Below, one piece after another: positions 33,819 through 45,179 of a stretch of 64,000 bases of DNA (the first letter of the stretch is position 1; each line of letters starts with the position of its first letter). Both the position numbers and the translations under genes were made by a program. Below the pieces are notes generated by a model. That model ran no database searches. It had not been told where the DNA came from and worked only from the letters and a program-made list of their open reading frames with translations. Source of the DNA: Haberlea rhodopensis (taxonomy: Eukaryota > Streptophyta > Magnoliopsida > Lamiales > Gesneriaceae); the NCBI GenBank assembly GCA_907163345.1, contig CAJQUN010000003.1:868001-932000 (forward strand). The letters run 5' to 3'.

Positions 33819-35088
33819 CTGTACCCCCTATCCTCCCGTCCTTCATCACCGCCCCTTCGGGATCTTTTCACCTCTAACTTCACAGTTTCCGCGTAGCATT
33901 TCTTGGATGAGGGCTGGTCTCCCCTAACTTCCCCCACTCTTTTTCCTACAGGGAACTTGATCTTTTGGTGGAAGGTGGAGGCCACAGCCCTGAATTCGTT
34001 CATAGCTGGTCTCCCCAGAATGATGTTGTATGAAGAGGAGGCCGCCACAATGGTGAATGTGACCAGCCTTGTTTTCCGATCTTCGTTACCTCCCAGGGAA
34101 AGGGGCAGGGAAATCTGACCGAGGGGGTACACGGTGTGCCCAGCGAAGCCAAATAGTGGGGTGTTGATTGGCTCGAGTTGATACCCTCCTAAGTCCATCT
34201 GCCGAAAAGCTTCATCAAACAACACGTTCACGGAACTACCTGTGTCTACAAACACCCTCCCGACCTCATAATTGGCAACAATGGCTCGTATGACCAGGGC
34301 ATCATTATGGGGTGTGCAAATGTTTTCCAGATCTCGCGGCCCAAAACTGACAACCACATCCTCCTCGGCACCACAAATCCCTCCTACACTCAGGGTCTCC
34401 CTCCTGCTGACAGCCTTCCTAGCCCTGTTGGAATCCCCATCCGTTGTCCCGCCCGAGATCATGTTTATGACTCCCCGCTTTGGGGAGTCAGCACGGGTAG
34501 GGTTGACGTCATTTAAGCTCCTTGGGGGTCCTCGAGCACGTCCTCTACCACGGAACGGAGGACGGAAGTTGGTCCGTCCCCCTCTCCCTCTTGTCCATGA
34601 CGGTCCTCGACCCCTTCCCCGAGGAAGATTATCCCCTGGTGGGACGGGTCGGGACAACAACTGCTTGAACTGGGAACTGTTCTGTATTGCCTTCTCGAGC
34701 TCCTCATCCAAACGATGGCAATCTTGTGTGGTGTGCCCAGTCGCTTGGTGGAAGATGCAGTATTTCTCCGGGGCCTCCTTGCTCGGCTCCACACTAGCTG
34801 GTGCCGGCTTTTGCAACACCTGTTTGTCTTCACATATGCGGACGGCCTCCTCCTTGGAGACCTTCAACGGCATATAATGGGAAAATCGACCGAGCTGTGC
34901 CCCTTCCACTGGCCTCTTCTCGCCCTGGTTGATCCGTTTTTCCCCAGTCCTCCGCACTTCCTTCCTCCTCAGTTGCTGGGCCTCCTCCACGTTGATGTAC
35001 TTCTCCGCTCGGGTGAGCAGATCATCATAGGTAACAGGAGGCTTCTTTACCAAGGATCGGAAGAAGTCTCCTCCTCTCAGGCCTTGGG
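33794..35088 (-). pseudogene. Gag C-terminus and aspartic protease of the Tat element, N-terminally truncated
   Basis: The frame opens without any ATG at the fusion with the LTR stub and reads FTQGLRGGDFFRSL, AEKYINVEEAQQLR, a zinc-knuckle-like CIFHQATGHTTQDC, then the retropepsin motif VFVDTGSSVNVLF and ILGRPAMN. The first part matches the C-terminal half of Tat Gag, so several hundred N-terminal residues are missing. It ends at 33794, 25 bases into the pol frame, which is in -1. It would be translated only from an external start. Confidence 0.88.
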
Positions 35089-35167
35089 TAAATGGGCCCC
35101 GCACTGACCGGGCCCAAATAAAGTTCGGACCTCAAGACCTACTGGGCCTCCAGAACTAGGGATATCA
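35089..35167 (-). repeat. Residual 79 bases of the 5' LTR of the Tat element
   Basis: Identical to 26666-26744. Identity stops exactly where gag sequence starts, at a shared taaatgggccc, which points to a deletion at short microhomology. Confidence 0.9.
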
Positions 35168-35198
35168 AGTACGATATAGGTTTTATTATAGTTGGATC

Positions 35199-35856
35199 TA
35201 GACCCGACCAAGGGTCATCATCGATCCTGAACTGGCTCGGAATCGGACCGTGGTCAACGGGGCCGGTTAACCAGATCAACGGTTCGAAGGGTTGGACCTG
35301 TAACCGGCCCGTCTATAGAAGGGCCGGTTAAGGGTCATAATTTTGCTAACCCGTAAATCGTCGATTAACCGGCGGTTCAAGGGTTATTTTAATTTTTTTT
35401 ACATTTTTAAATTTTAAATATATGTTATGGTGTATATTTGAACCCATGACCTCCAAATTGAATACCTAGTTTCAACCACTAAGCTATAAGAGCCTTGATG
35501 ATCTAAATATAGTGTTATAATTTATATATATTAACCAAACAAATATATCTTACACATTTTAATTATCTGAGATTGAATGTATTTCACGTTATTTTATATT
35601 TACTTCATGGATGAAAACACATTCAAACACATTTTACACTTTATTTCAAATTTTAATAATATTTAAATTTTGTTTAAAAAGTAAGGGTCAAATCGTAACC
35701 ATAACCGTTGGTTAACCGTAACCGTAACCGGCGGTTCATGAACCGTAACCGGAACCGTCAAGGAAGGTTAAGGTTAAGGGTCGATGTTTTTTGAACCGTC
35801 GAACCGACGGTTCTGAACCGTCAATAACCGACGGTTCTGAACCATGGTCGGGTCTA
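35199..35856. mobile_element. hAT-type MITE with 12-bp inverted ends
   Basis: Inverted termini TAGACCCGACCA at 35199-35210 and its exact complement at 35845-35856 are flanked by 8-mers GTTGGATC (35191-35198) and GTTGGACC (35857-35864), an 8-bp duplication with one change as expected for hAT. The 658-base body has many aaccgt/aaccgg subterminal repeats and no ORF. It mobilises only with a transposase supplied in trans. Confidence 0.88.
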
Positions 35857-35864
35857 GTTGGACC

Positions 35865-36292
35865 AATTTAATATAATTAATATGAAATATATTTTTTATT
35901 TTAAAAATATTATGTTTTAATATTAAGTTGATATATAAATAAGATTTAAATCGAACATATACAAATATATCATCATCTGTCCCTAATTTATTATTCATCA
36001 AATGCAAATAATCTTTTTTTTCTGAATTTTATTTTATTGTAAAGAAAATAAAAAAACATAACATTTATTTTATTTTTAGAAGTAAAAAATATGTGAAACT
36101 AAACGAATCCTTAACAAAAGACTTAGTAAAATTTAGTACGCGACTTAGTAGTTCTTAATGCACGAATTTGAAAATCTTAGTATGCCAATTAAGAAATCTT
36201 AATTTCCCGTGAAGCAGCACACACATACTCAATTCATCAGATAGTAATCGGAGTGTCAACACATGGAAATGGATAGGAGAATTATATGAATT

Positions 36293-36348
<56 letters not shown>

Positions 36349-36797
36349 AGTTCTGTTCTCGATACAAAATTGCAGTGAAAGAACTCAAATTTTCTTTAGC
36401 GTACGTAGCAAAGTATCAAAATGAAATTATTTTACCTGAAAGTTCCCCAACAAAGTCAAATGCACAAGGACAAAAAGATTTGATAATCAATATTAACTAC
36501 ATCAAAGCATCCGTAATCTCTGTCGGTCTTTAATATTATCCACTCAGGTGGAAGGTTACTGCCACCATTACGACCACAAGAGAGACAGCTAACAATTTGA
36601 TGTGCGGGGAGAGGCAAGGAAACTCCACAGATTCCCAACGCTTCTGTCTGAATCCTTGCAACTTTATCTCCTTGGATCCTCTTCTTATTAGCTATGGAAA
36701 AAAAGATTTGTCTCTCATCTTCTGTCTATATAATTAATCATGAAACAAGAACATGAGAAAATCGTAAGCCTGTTTAGCTGTTTTGATCCTCGCATAT
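35865..36797 (+). promoter_or_regulatory. Upstream region of the SCARECROW-like gene
   Basis: AT-rich sequence with a (TA)n microsatellite at 36298-36346. A tctatataatta box at 36723-36734 lies about 65 bases before the ATG and is the best TATA candidate. No other gene is seen in this stretch. Confidence 0.55.
36298..36346. repeat. (TA)n microsatellite
   Basis: About 24 uninterrupted TA dinucleotides, roughly 450 bases upstream of the SCARECROW-like ATG. Confidence 0.97.
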
Positions 36798-39472
36798 ATG
36801 GCTGCGAAAGCTTTTCCTTTGGGAGTTATCGAGGGTGACAACGCATGCGCAGCTCTTGGGGGAGATACTGATCATTTGAGTAATTATTCCACCGCTCCAT
36901 TGCAGGGCTGCAACAAAATGGTCAGAAAGAGGACTGCATCGGAGATGGAACTCCAACAAGCCGTGAACGGGGTCAGATTTCTCCGCCGAGCGGCGGCTGG
37001 GAACGCGTCGCCACCGCCACCGCAGGGTGACTACGGGGATGTTACTAGTCTTCCTCTTCCTAGCCCACCAACTCAACATTCTATGCAAGTTCCCAACTAC
37101 TCCACGATGATGCCATCTTATAATGACACAAATTTGAACACCAGGGCTTCAGGCAGGTCAGACCCTTCATTTACTTTTACTCAAAATAATGTTCGTTACA
37201 CCGCCGGAGCTAGTAACACCACCGCCTTGACTACTTACATGGACTCCACCTCCGCTTCCTCTAGCTTACCGTCTCAAACCTCCTCTTGTACTCCTCCACT
37301 ATGTGTTTTCTCGGGCTTGCCATTGTTTCCTCCAGATGGAAGCCGAGGTGCAACTACTTTGCAGCTGTCTTCTGCTTCCACCAGCTGCTCCAGTTTAGTC
37401 ACGGAGGAAACCACAACATGGATAGATGGAATCATAAAAGATCTCATCCAGAGCTCCAATGTCTCCATTCCCCAACTCATACTCAACGTCCGAGAGATTA
37501 TTCATCCTTGCAACCCTAATCTTGCCACCCTACTCGAGTATCGGCTCCGCTCTCTCACTACACCTAGTGATGACGGTAGGAGTAGTAGAAGGTTGGACAC
37601 GTTGCCGCCTCCCAATTTTGAAAGCCCTTCCGAGCTCAGACTGAATATGCAGGCAGACAACCGTAGTTTCTTGCTCTCGCAGGATCTTAGCGCTGAGCCT
37701 GTGATCAATAATGGCATGAGCTGGCGGCCTTGTAACACTCAGGTTCACATTCAAAGCAATACTCCAAGGACGTCGACCGCTCTTTCTTTTGCCTCCTCTC
37801 CGGTGACAATTCTTTCCAACGCTGATGAGATTAACGAACATGCCCAACCCCAGGACCAGCACTTAGTGCATCAGCAACGGCAATTGAAGAGTCCATCTGG
37901 AGATCCCACCACGAAATTAACGAGAACAACCACTCCGGCTATGGAAACAATGAAGGAGAAGAAAGAGGAATATAGACAACAGCAAAGAGACGAACAAGGC
38001 CTACAACTTTTGACTTTACTCCTTCAGTGTGCGGAGGCAGTATCAGCAGATAAATTGGAAGAGGCTAACAAGTTACTTTTGGAGATATCCCAACTTGCCA
38101 CACCATTTGGCACGTCTGCGCAACGTGTTGCAGCTTACTTCTCAGAGGCAATGTCTGCTAGATTAGTTAGCTCGTGTTTAGGAATATATGCTGCTTTGCC
38201 AACTGTGCCGCACAGCCAGAAGATGGCGACGGCCTATCAAGTCTTCAATGGGATCAGCCCCTTTGTCAAGTTCTCGCATTTCACTGCTAACCAGGCCATT
38301 CAAGAAGCATTTGAGAGAGAAGATAGGGTTCACATAATAGACCTCGACATTATGCAAGGACTACAGTGGCCAGGCCTCTTTCACATATTGGCATCTCGGC
38401 CTGGTGGTCCTCCATTTGTTCGCCTAACAGGATTAGGAAACTCCACCGAGGCTCTTGAAGCAACTGGAAAGCGCTTGTCAGATTTCGCGGAGAAATTGGG
38501 ATTGCCATTTGAGTTCTCGCCGATCACCGACAAAGTTGGCAACATCAACCCAGATAATTTAAATGTGAGCAACAGGGAGGCTGTTGCGGTTCACTGGTTG
38601 CAGCATTCGCTATACGATGTCACTGGCTCCGACGTCAATACATTATGGTTCTTGCAAAGGTATCTGCAGTTTCCTCTTTTATTACATCATAATCTGTCCC
38701 CACTTATTTGCCACTAAGTTACTGATCTTTGCCTCCGCTCGCTGAGATAGTATAATGTCAACTTATGAAAATATATAGGTAAAAACAGGAGCCAGAATTC
38801 TGTGCATGTATGATGGCATTTATAGAGGAGCAAGTTTCATAGTGTTTTGACATTAGGGGTCTAGTTATTCTTGTAATGCTCATGGACAAGTTGGTATCAG
38901 TAAATTCTATACACGCTGGTTAATTGATCGGCAGTTTTGATGATACTTCTCTGGTCCATGCATTAAGTTATGGTCACTGTAGAAACGTTTGATGTTTTCA
39001 CTATTTCTAATGCACGAAAACATAACGCAGAATTTCCCCTAAAGTGGTGACGGTAGTAGAGCAAGACTTGAGCCACGCAGGTTCTTTCTTGGGAAGATTC
39101 GTCGAAGCTATTCATTACTATTCGGCCTTGTTCGACTCTCTGGGAGCTTGCTATGGGGAAGAGAGTGAAGAAAGGCATGCAGTGGAGCAGCAACTATTGT
39201 CCAGGGAGATAAGGAATGTGTTGGGTGTCGGGGGTCCATCGAGAAGTGTGGAGGTGAAGTTCACAAATTGGAGAGAAAAGCTGCAGCAATCTGGATTCAA
39301 AGGTATATCATTGGCTGGCAATGCCGCGGCCCAAGCCACCCTCCTGCTAGGCATGTTCCCTAGTTCTGATGGCTACACTCTAGTGGAGGACAAGGGTTCT
39401 CTCAAGCTTGGCTGGAAAGATCTGTGTTTGCTCACTGCATCAGCCTGGAGGCCTTCGCTGTCCACCAATTAG
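36798..39472 (+). CDS. SCR: SCARECROW-type GRAS transcription factor
   Basis: Two exons, 36798-38659 and 39031-39472, join in frame to 767 codons. The start is the ATG at 36798 (MAAKAFPLGV); the frame reaching further left has no ATG. The N-terminus has a conserved KRTASEMELQ segment and long serine/proline/glutamine-rich tracts. The GRAS domain starts near residue 400 with leucine heptad repeat I (LLTLLLQCAEAVSADKLEEA), then VHIIDLDIMQGLQWPGL near 510, the second heptad region, the PFYRE region in exon 2 (VVTVVEQDLSHAGSFLGRF) and the SAW motif (LGWKDLCLLTASAWRP). The single 371-base intron, GT-AG, falls where SCR genes usually have it. SCR acts in the nucleus with SHORT-ROOT to specify endodermis and the root stem-cell niche. 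No lesions are visible, so it appears functional. Confidence 0.96.
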
Positions 39473-39954
39473 CTAGCCCGCAAAACTGGGACTCAGTGTT
39501 ACACTATCTTTCTCCATTTCTTCTTTATTTGGAGAGTTTCGGAGGGAAGAACTAAAGAGTATTCATGTTTTCTTCACTCCCTCCCTCCCCACTTCAAGTG
39601 CTGTTGAATATATATAACATTTAAGTTGCTCAATACCAAACTTCCAATAATTTTTTTTCCTATTTTTAATCTCTAATTGGAAAACATATTACTACGTTAG
39701 GTTCTGAACCTTTTAATGGGCCATGCCATTTAGAATTAATTCTAAATTCTTATTAAGGTGCTTGCCATTTCTAACGATTCTTTCTTATTAAGGTACTTGC
39801 CATTTCTACGGTTCTCGCAACTCGAGACCCTTAGGGACACTAGGTGCCACTGGCCAAGAGACCAATGCCATTTCTGTTAAAAAATTTATTTGGGGAAATA
39901 TTTATATATTCATACAATCACTACAACTATAAGCATGATATCAAAGAATTGAGT
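39473..39954. other. 3' flank of the SCARECROW-like gene
   Basis: Presumed 3' UTR and AT-rich intergenic sequence; a short repeated block around ttcttattaaggt(g/a)cttgccatttct occurs twice near 39750 and 39785. No gene is seen. Confidence 0.5.
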
Positions 39955-40280
39955 TAGACTACATGAACAATAGAAAGAATCAAGTCGGGTCAGACACGTG
40001 CGTCATTCTTCTCCAAACACTTCTATCGGCCAGAATATCCTCTTGAATTCCAAGTCTTTTGCTTATAATTTCGAGCTATGTCTTGTTCGGTAGTCCTCTC
40101 GCTCTCGTGAAATGACCAAAATCTATGGACTCTACTCGACGCATAAGTGCATTGGTGGACCTACGTCGTACGTGATCAAACCAACGTAATCCTTTTTCTT
40201 GCATCTTATTTCTATACAAACTACATATACTTCAGCTCGAATATCTTCGTTCCTTCTTGTGATTATCACATCAGCATATA
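39955..40280 (-). pseudogene. RTE-type LINE reverse transcriptase C-terminal tail
   Basis: The minus-strand translation gives KMQEKGLRWFDHVRRRSTNA, then MRRVESIDFGHFTRARGLP and DILADRSVWRR, the typical C-terminal end of plant RTE LINE polyproteins (RLRWFGHVxRR...RGRPKKTW). The frame is broken by stops and shifts, and the rest of the element is missing, as expected for an old 5'-truncated insertion. Confidence 0.75.
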
Positions 40281-40420
40281 TGTTCTTATTACCCTAATGA
40301 TACCCGCACAGGTCAAACCCGTAAAAACAGCTCATAGATCGACCCTAGTTCATCCGGACATACCTGAAAAGTGGCCAAATCAACACATTGGGTAAGTTTC
40401 ATAAGCTCGCCTACGTGGCC

Positions 40421-40700
40421 TCGGGCGAGCTGGGAGCTCGCCCAAGGGCTCTTTGGGCGAGCTCCAAGCTCGCCCAAGCCGGGAGGGCGAGCTCATTAGC
40501 TCGCCCAGCACACCTTGGGCGAGCTCCAAGCTCGCCCAAGCCGGGAGGGCGAGCTCATGGAGCTCGCCCATCACACCTTGGGCGAGCTCCAAGCTCGTCC
40601 AAGCCGGGAGGGCGAGCTCATGGAGCTCGCCCATCACACCTTGGGCGAGCTCCAAGCTCGTCCAAGGAGGGCGAGCTGCGGTCTTGCCGGTGAGCTCGCC
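40421..40700. repeat. 62-bp tandem repeats of palindromic gggcgagctccaagctcgccc type
   Basis: Units of about 62 bases each contain gggcgagctc paired with its complement gagctcgccc. Four tandem copies are clear. The long open frames through this region come from the repeat, not from a gene. Confidence 0.9.
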
Positions 40701-40777
40701 AGCTCGTCTCGATTGTTCGGTCTTGTTGATCCTTCCGAGCTAAGTCACCAAAACTCCCAAGTAACCTCACTAGTCCA

Positions 40778-41450
40778 ACATGCCTAGCTCCCAACATGTC
40801 AAGCTCTGAGCATGCCTAGCTCCCAACATCCGTAGCTCCCAGCATGCCTAACTCCCAACATGTGTAGCTCCGAGCATGCCTAGCTCCCAACATGCGTAGC
40901 TCCCAACGTGCGTAGCTCCCAACATGTGTAGCTCCGAGCATACCTAGCTTCGAGCATGCCAAGCTCCCAACATGTCAAGCTCTGAGCATGCCTAGCTCCC
41001 AACATGAGTAGCTCCCAGCATACCTAACTCCCAACATGTGTAGCTCCGAGCATGCCTAGCTCCCAACATGCGTAGCTCCCAGCATGCCTAACTCCCAACA
41101 TGTGTAGCTCCGAGCACACCTAGCTCCGAGCATGTCAAGCTCCTAACATGCGTAGCTCCCAACATGCCAAGCTCACAGCATGCCTAGCTCCCAACATGCA
41201 CAGCTTGCCTAGCTCCCAGCATGCATAGCTCCCAACATGCACAACTTGCCTAGCTCCCAGCATGCATAACTCCCAACATGCTTAGCTTTGAGGATGCCTA
41301 GCTCCTAGCTCCGAGAAGCCAAACTCCAAGCATGCCTAGCTCCCAACATGCATAGCTTACCTGGCTCCCAACATGTCTAGCTTTGAGCATGCCTAGCTTC
41401 TACCTCTGAGCATGCCAAGCTCCAAGCATGCCTAGCTCCTAGCAAGCCAA
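40778..41450. repeat. Array of 17-24-bp units 'catgcctagctcccaa'
   Basis: More than thirty imperfect units with the core (c)atg(c/t)(c/g)tagctcc(c/g)a(a/g) follow each other within the solo LTR. No coding potential. Confidence 0.9.
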
Positions 41451-42366
41451 CAACTTGGTTTAGGCAAACTAGTGGGCGAGCTCAGAGCTCGCCCGTGCCA
41501 CCTACCAGACGGGCTCAGAGCTCGTCCGACAGCCTTTCTGGTCCATATTAGCCTTCCCAGGCAACCCCAATAATCAAGCATGCAAAGCTACCAAGTGTTA
41601 ATACGTCTCCTCTAGGGAAATAAGCCTTAAAGGCCCGACAAAGATCTTGAGTGACCTCAGTAGTGATATGAAATCACGACGCATAAGGGTCCATCACCTA
41701 TTTTCATATGATGGTTCCCTATGGCATCTAGTGTGTTCTCCGGTGTTCCCCTCGGGTAGTATCACTCATGGTGAGAAACTTAATTTCCCGGTGGGCATGG
41801 TGGCGAGCTAAGATCCTAGTTGGCATGGATTAGCTAAACTTCATAGCACGGCTCACAAATCAGATCCAATGTACAACTGATATCTCCAAGTACAAATCGG
41901 ATCACAAAAAGCTGCAAGCATATCGTACGGGGAAAGTGACATCCTCTGGTCCCCGACATAAATCAGATCCTAAAGGCTGTGAGCCTATCGTACGGAGAGA
42001 GTGACACCTACTGGTCCACGGCTCTAGGACCCTGGTCCCCACCCTTAGCTTCAGAAGATGTCCCCTAGGCCCGTGACAGACGGTTAAAGGTTGTCTCATC
42101 TCCGTCCCCTATAAATACGAGGTTGTTGACGGGCATAAGGTATTGACTATACTCATAACTTCAAGTTCATCTCGTTACTCTACCTTTCTTTTCCGATTTC
42201 TGACTTGAGCGTCGGAGGGGACCCGCTGGAACATCCTTCCGGCTCCCTTCTCACACTTGTTCGTGATTTCAGGCCTCACCAGCACTCGGAGCTGTTATCG
42301 GAGTTGCTACCAGCACCCTCCGTCCGCCGGAAAGAAGACATCTTATTTTTAGCAAGCATCACCTAA

Positions 42367-42842
42367 GTTTGCCATCTTTTATTTGGGATTAATTTAGTTG
42401 GAATTTTATGTTTGTTTAAAATGTTTTAGTTACGTAACTATGGTTTCTAGGTCTCAAGATTGGAGAGTTCCAACAGATAATTGAAAGATGACCATTCTGC
42501 ATGCCTCAGTGATGGAACACACTATGAATCGACGGCCAATAGATTGAGGGATACTAACTATTCGTAAGTTCATTGTATTACCAATGAATGGATTGTTATG
42601 TTTTACTTGATAGATAATTTTGATTAGTTGGTTGTCTATATTCAAAATTCGATTGTATTATAAGATTTAAATAATTAAGTGGATCTTAAGTTTGATTGGT
42701 AAGTGGTAACTAAATGGCGATCGGCTTTAGTTTAAGATTGAGATGCTATAAATGTAAGTTTTTAAATTTAAATTTTATTTGAGCCAGTTTGAGATTGGTA
42801 TTGGATTTATTTACCGAGTTTATAGAATCGTATTCACTCAAG
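42367..42842. other. Intergenic spacer, nothing recognised
   Basis: AT-rich, no open frames of note and no repeats I can assign. Confidence 0.5.
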
Positions 42843-44259
42843 TGTGATGACCACCCAAAATGACATGTGTTACCCCATTCAAATGGCCACCATTCAATCT
42901 CATTCAACCCACTTAATTGCCTCTCAATAGTCCCATCTCATACCCCAACTCATGCCTACCTTAGATCACATCTCCTCACATTTAACAGCACACTACATCA
43001 TGCAAAGAAAGGTGGTGCCCCAATAGTAAGTCATCCCCCCCGGAGTTGGTATCGGCTTCGAAAACAACTCCCCCCTCCCTTCCCTTAAAAAAAAGCCTAT
43101 GTCCTACACTTATCATTTTCGAAAATCCACTCACTCACTCGCACACACACACAAAAGGTTTTCGAACAACTCAAGGCAATGGAGGAGAACTTTTGTGCTA
43201 TCTTTCAACCAAGGATCCATTCCACTACGCTGGTATATCACCACACGGTAAGTGAGTTTTTGTTACAAATGTCTTTTTCGTTTTTGAAACTCTATATATG
43301 GTTTAAAGTTTCGGTTGAACATGAAATATGAGAATATGTTTTAGATCTAACAAGTATGTAACGGGATTATGAACGAAAAGACTTTGCGGGGCAAAATGCT
43401 ACGAGTATAGAAGACACCTCTTGAATCGAATGAACAAAGTGTTACGTATACAGGGCCACCTCTTGAACCCGTGGGGCAAAGTTCCACGTACACGGGAGCC
43501 AGCTCTTGAATCGGCGGAGCAAAGTGTTATGCACTCGGGAGCCACCTCTTGTCGTCATGTGATTATGTATAAGATATGTGTATGTGAAAGTAAGGGCTTC
43601 GCGGAGCAAAGTGCTACGTGTACAAGAGCCACCTCTTGAATCGGCTGGGCAAAGTGCTGCATAGTGGGGGGGGCCCCTCTTGAACATGTGGGGCTAAGTG
43701 CCACAATACGGGAGCCACATCTTGAACATTAAGAGCAAAGTGTTATATACACGGGAGCCACCTTTTGAACCCATAAAAGCCACATGTGATATGTGGTATG
43801 TGTATATGAGATGTGTTTCTGAAAAGGGCTCCAGTGTGAGCAAATCTCAGTATATGTGTAATTTTTTAACGTTTTGATAAAGAACTGTTTAAGAGTTTTA
43901 TGTGTGTATGTATATGTTTTTACCATGTTCGATTGCCTTAACTTGCTGAGTGTTTTTCCAAACACTCCCCCATTTTCTCCATTCCATATAAGTACAAGAA
44001 AGAGATCGATGCGGTTGGAAGAAACACGAGAATACTTTTGGGGTTGATGATCTACCGAAGAAATCTCAAGACTTTTAGTCAGTTGTTTACGCTTCCGCAA
44101 CTCTATAAGATGATTGTAACTTATAGTTCAAATGTAATGAAGATTATTATTTTCATGGAATAAATGGACTGGTTTTATCTTAGATCTGTACACGAGGCTT
44201 GTTGATTTCGAAATTGGGATCAACTCCGCTGTCACGCACTGCGGTCTTGAGGCGTGGCA
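42843..44259 (+). repeat. LTR of a non-autonomous element related to the one at 47694
   Basis: It begins TGTGATGACCACCC and ends GGCGTGGCA, closely followed by the primer site. Its 3' half shares blocks with 47694-49406 (tacgaggcttgttg, gcggcgtg(a/g)cattttag). Five to eight copies of a 'gcaaagtg(c/t)ta...gagccacctcttgaa' unit lie at 43385-43780. No gene is present. Confidence 0.75.
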
Positions 44260-44265
44260 TTTTAG

Positions 44266-44277
44266 AGGTATCAGAGC
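44266..44277 (+). promoter_or_regulatory. Primer binding site (tRNA-Met) after the LTR at 42843
   Basis: AGGTATCAGAGC, one base away from the tRNA-iMet complement TGGTATCAGAGC, begins 7 bases after the LTR. The leader resembles that after 49413 until about 44475, where the similarity ends. Confidence 0.75.
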
Positions 44278-44477
44278 AAAACAAGGTTCGTGATCCCACT
44301 GGAAAATGATTTTTGGTTGATATAAAATAACCATGTTATAATTCCCGGATCGAATACATTAACTGTGTAAATCAAAAATCAGTTTTTAATCTGAAATAAC
44401 TTTTATAAAAAAAATCAAAAAAAAATTCAAAAAACCCTAGATTTATCGCTGGCTCCAACATCACCACCTTGAGCGTT

Positions 44478-45020
44478 CGTTGCTCAATCATTCACTTTCA
44501 TATTTATTATTGTACTTTGTTGTTTGAAAGACTGCAGTTGGAACGTTTTGCGACTTACAGAAAACTATTCGCTTGTATCCCCAACTGTAAGTGTGACCTT
44601 AGCTGGTGAAGTTGCGGCGTGTTCCCTAATGTAAAAGTGACCTTAGTTGGTGGAGTTATGTTGTCATGAGTTCCAGTCGTAAGAGTGACATCGACTGTAG
44701 TGAGTCTGTACAAAGGGTTATATAAATAAAAGTTTTCTATTAGAATCTTTCCTACGAAGGAAGAATGGGAGACGTTGAAGGTTGGACCTTCGAACTTCCA
44801 GAAACAAATCCTGCATCATTTACTTATCAGACTTAACTGCTTTACATATATGCTTTATGTTGTTGAACCAGCCATTAGTTTACTTATATTCGATGTATCG
44901 CTCAAGTTTTTTCCCTATTTCAGTTACTCGGCTAATCAGTTTTGAACAAGAAAACACTTTGGTTGCTAACACAACTAGATCAACTTTTAAAAGAGCAAAG
45001 CGAACCCAAAGCATGGAGTG
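44478..45020 (+). repeat. Degenerate Sirevirus-like LTR fragment
   Basis: It shares ordered blocks with the 3' part of the LTR at 50394-51555: aaagttttctattagaa, gggagacgttgaaggtt and ccttcgaacttccag. It is diverged and truncated, and belongs to an older relative of the intact Sirevirus. Confidence 0.65.
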
Positions 45021-45179
45021 AATGGGAAGGTAACAATCTTCAAAGCTTGACTGGTGGGAAAATGGTTATTCTCGTTGGCAAATAGTTGTCTATGAGAAAC
45101 TTTTCATCGATTGTGATGCTAAAGTCTATTCGGATTTTATTAGTAATATCATATCATGACTATGAGATATAATAGATGG

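Larger units (their letters stand above)
25906..35167 (-). mobile_element. Ty3/gypsy element of the Tat lineage, 5' truncated, with antisense gene
   Basis: A complete 3' LTR (25906-26744) and a 79-base stub of the 5' LTR (35089-35167) bound the element, flanked by perfect AGTAC duplications at 25901-25905 and 35168-35172. The minus strand encodes Gag-protease and a polyprotein with reverse transcriptase, two RNase H domains and integrase. The second, archaeal-type RNase H is a mark of the Tat lineage. A spliced gene in antisense and a 117-bp array lie between pol and the 3' LTR. A deletion fused the 5' LTR stub to gag, removing the rest of the LTR, the primer site and the gag N-terminus, so this copy cannot replicate. 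Confidence 0.93.
40298..42361 (+). mobile_element. Solo LTR, gypsy-like
   Basis: A 2064-base sequence TGATACCC...AAGCATCA is flanked by perfect CCTAA duplications at 40293-40297 and 42362-42366 with no internal region, which is the mark of recombination between two LTRs. A TATA box (ctataaatacg) at 42109-42119 and a downstream gacttgagcgtcggagg block at 42204-42221, common in gypsy LTRs, put it on the plus strand. It holds two internal arrays described separately and no gene. A truncated relative is at 20110-20613. Confidence 0.88.

Noticed and set aside
25906..35167. Endogenous pararetrovirus
   Set aside because: LTRs, target duplication and an integrase are present and there is no movement or coat protein domain; it is a Tat-lineage retrotransposon.
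40380..40790. Open frames with MGELQARPSREGEL-type repeats on both strands
   Set aside because: By-product of the 62-base palindromic repeat in the solo LTR.
40778..41450. CRISPR-like array
   Set aside because: Units are degenerate, spacers are not unique, and the sequence is a eukaryotic LTR; the same holds for the arrays at 29522 and 62815.
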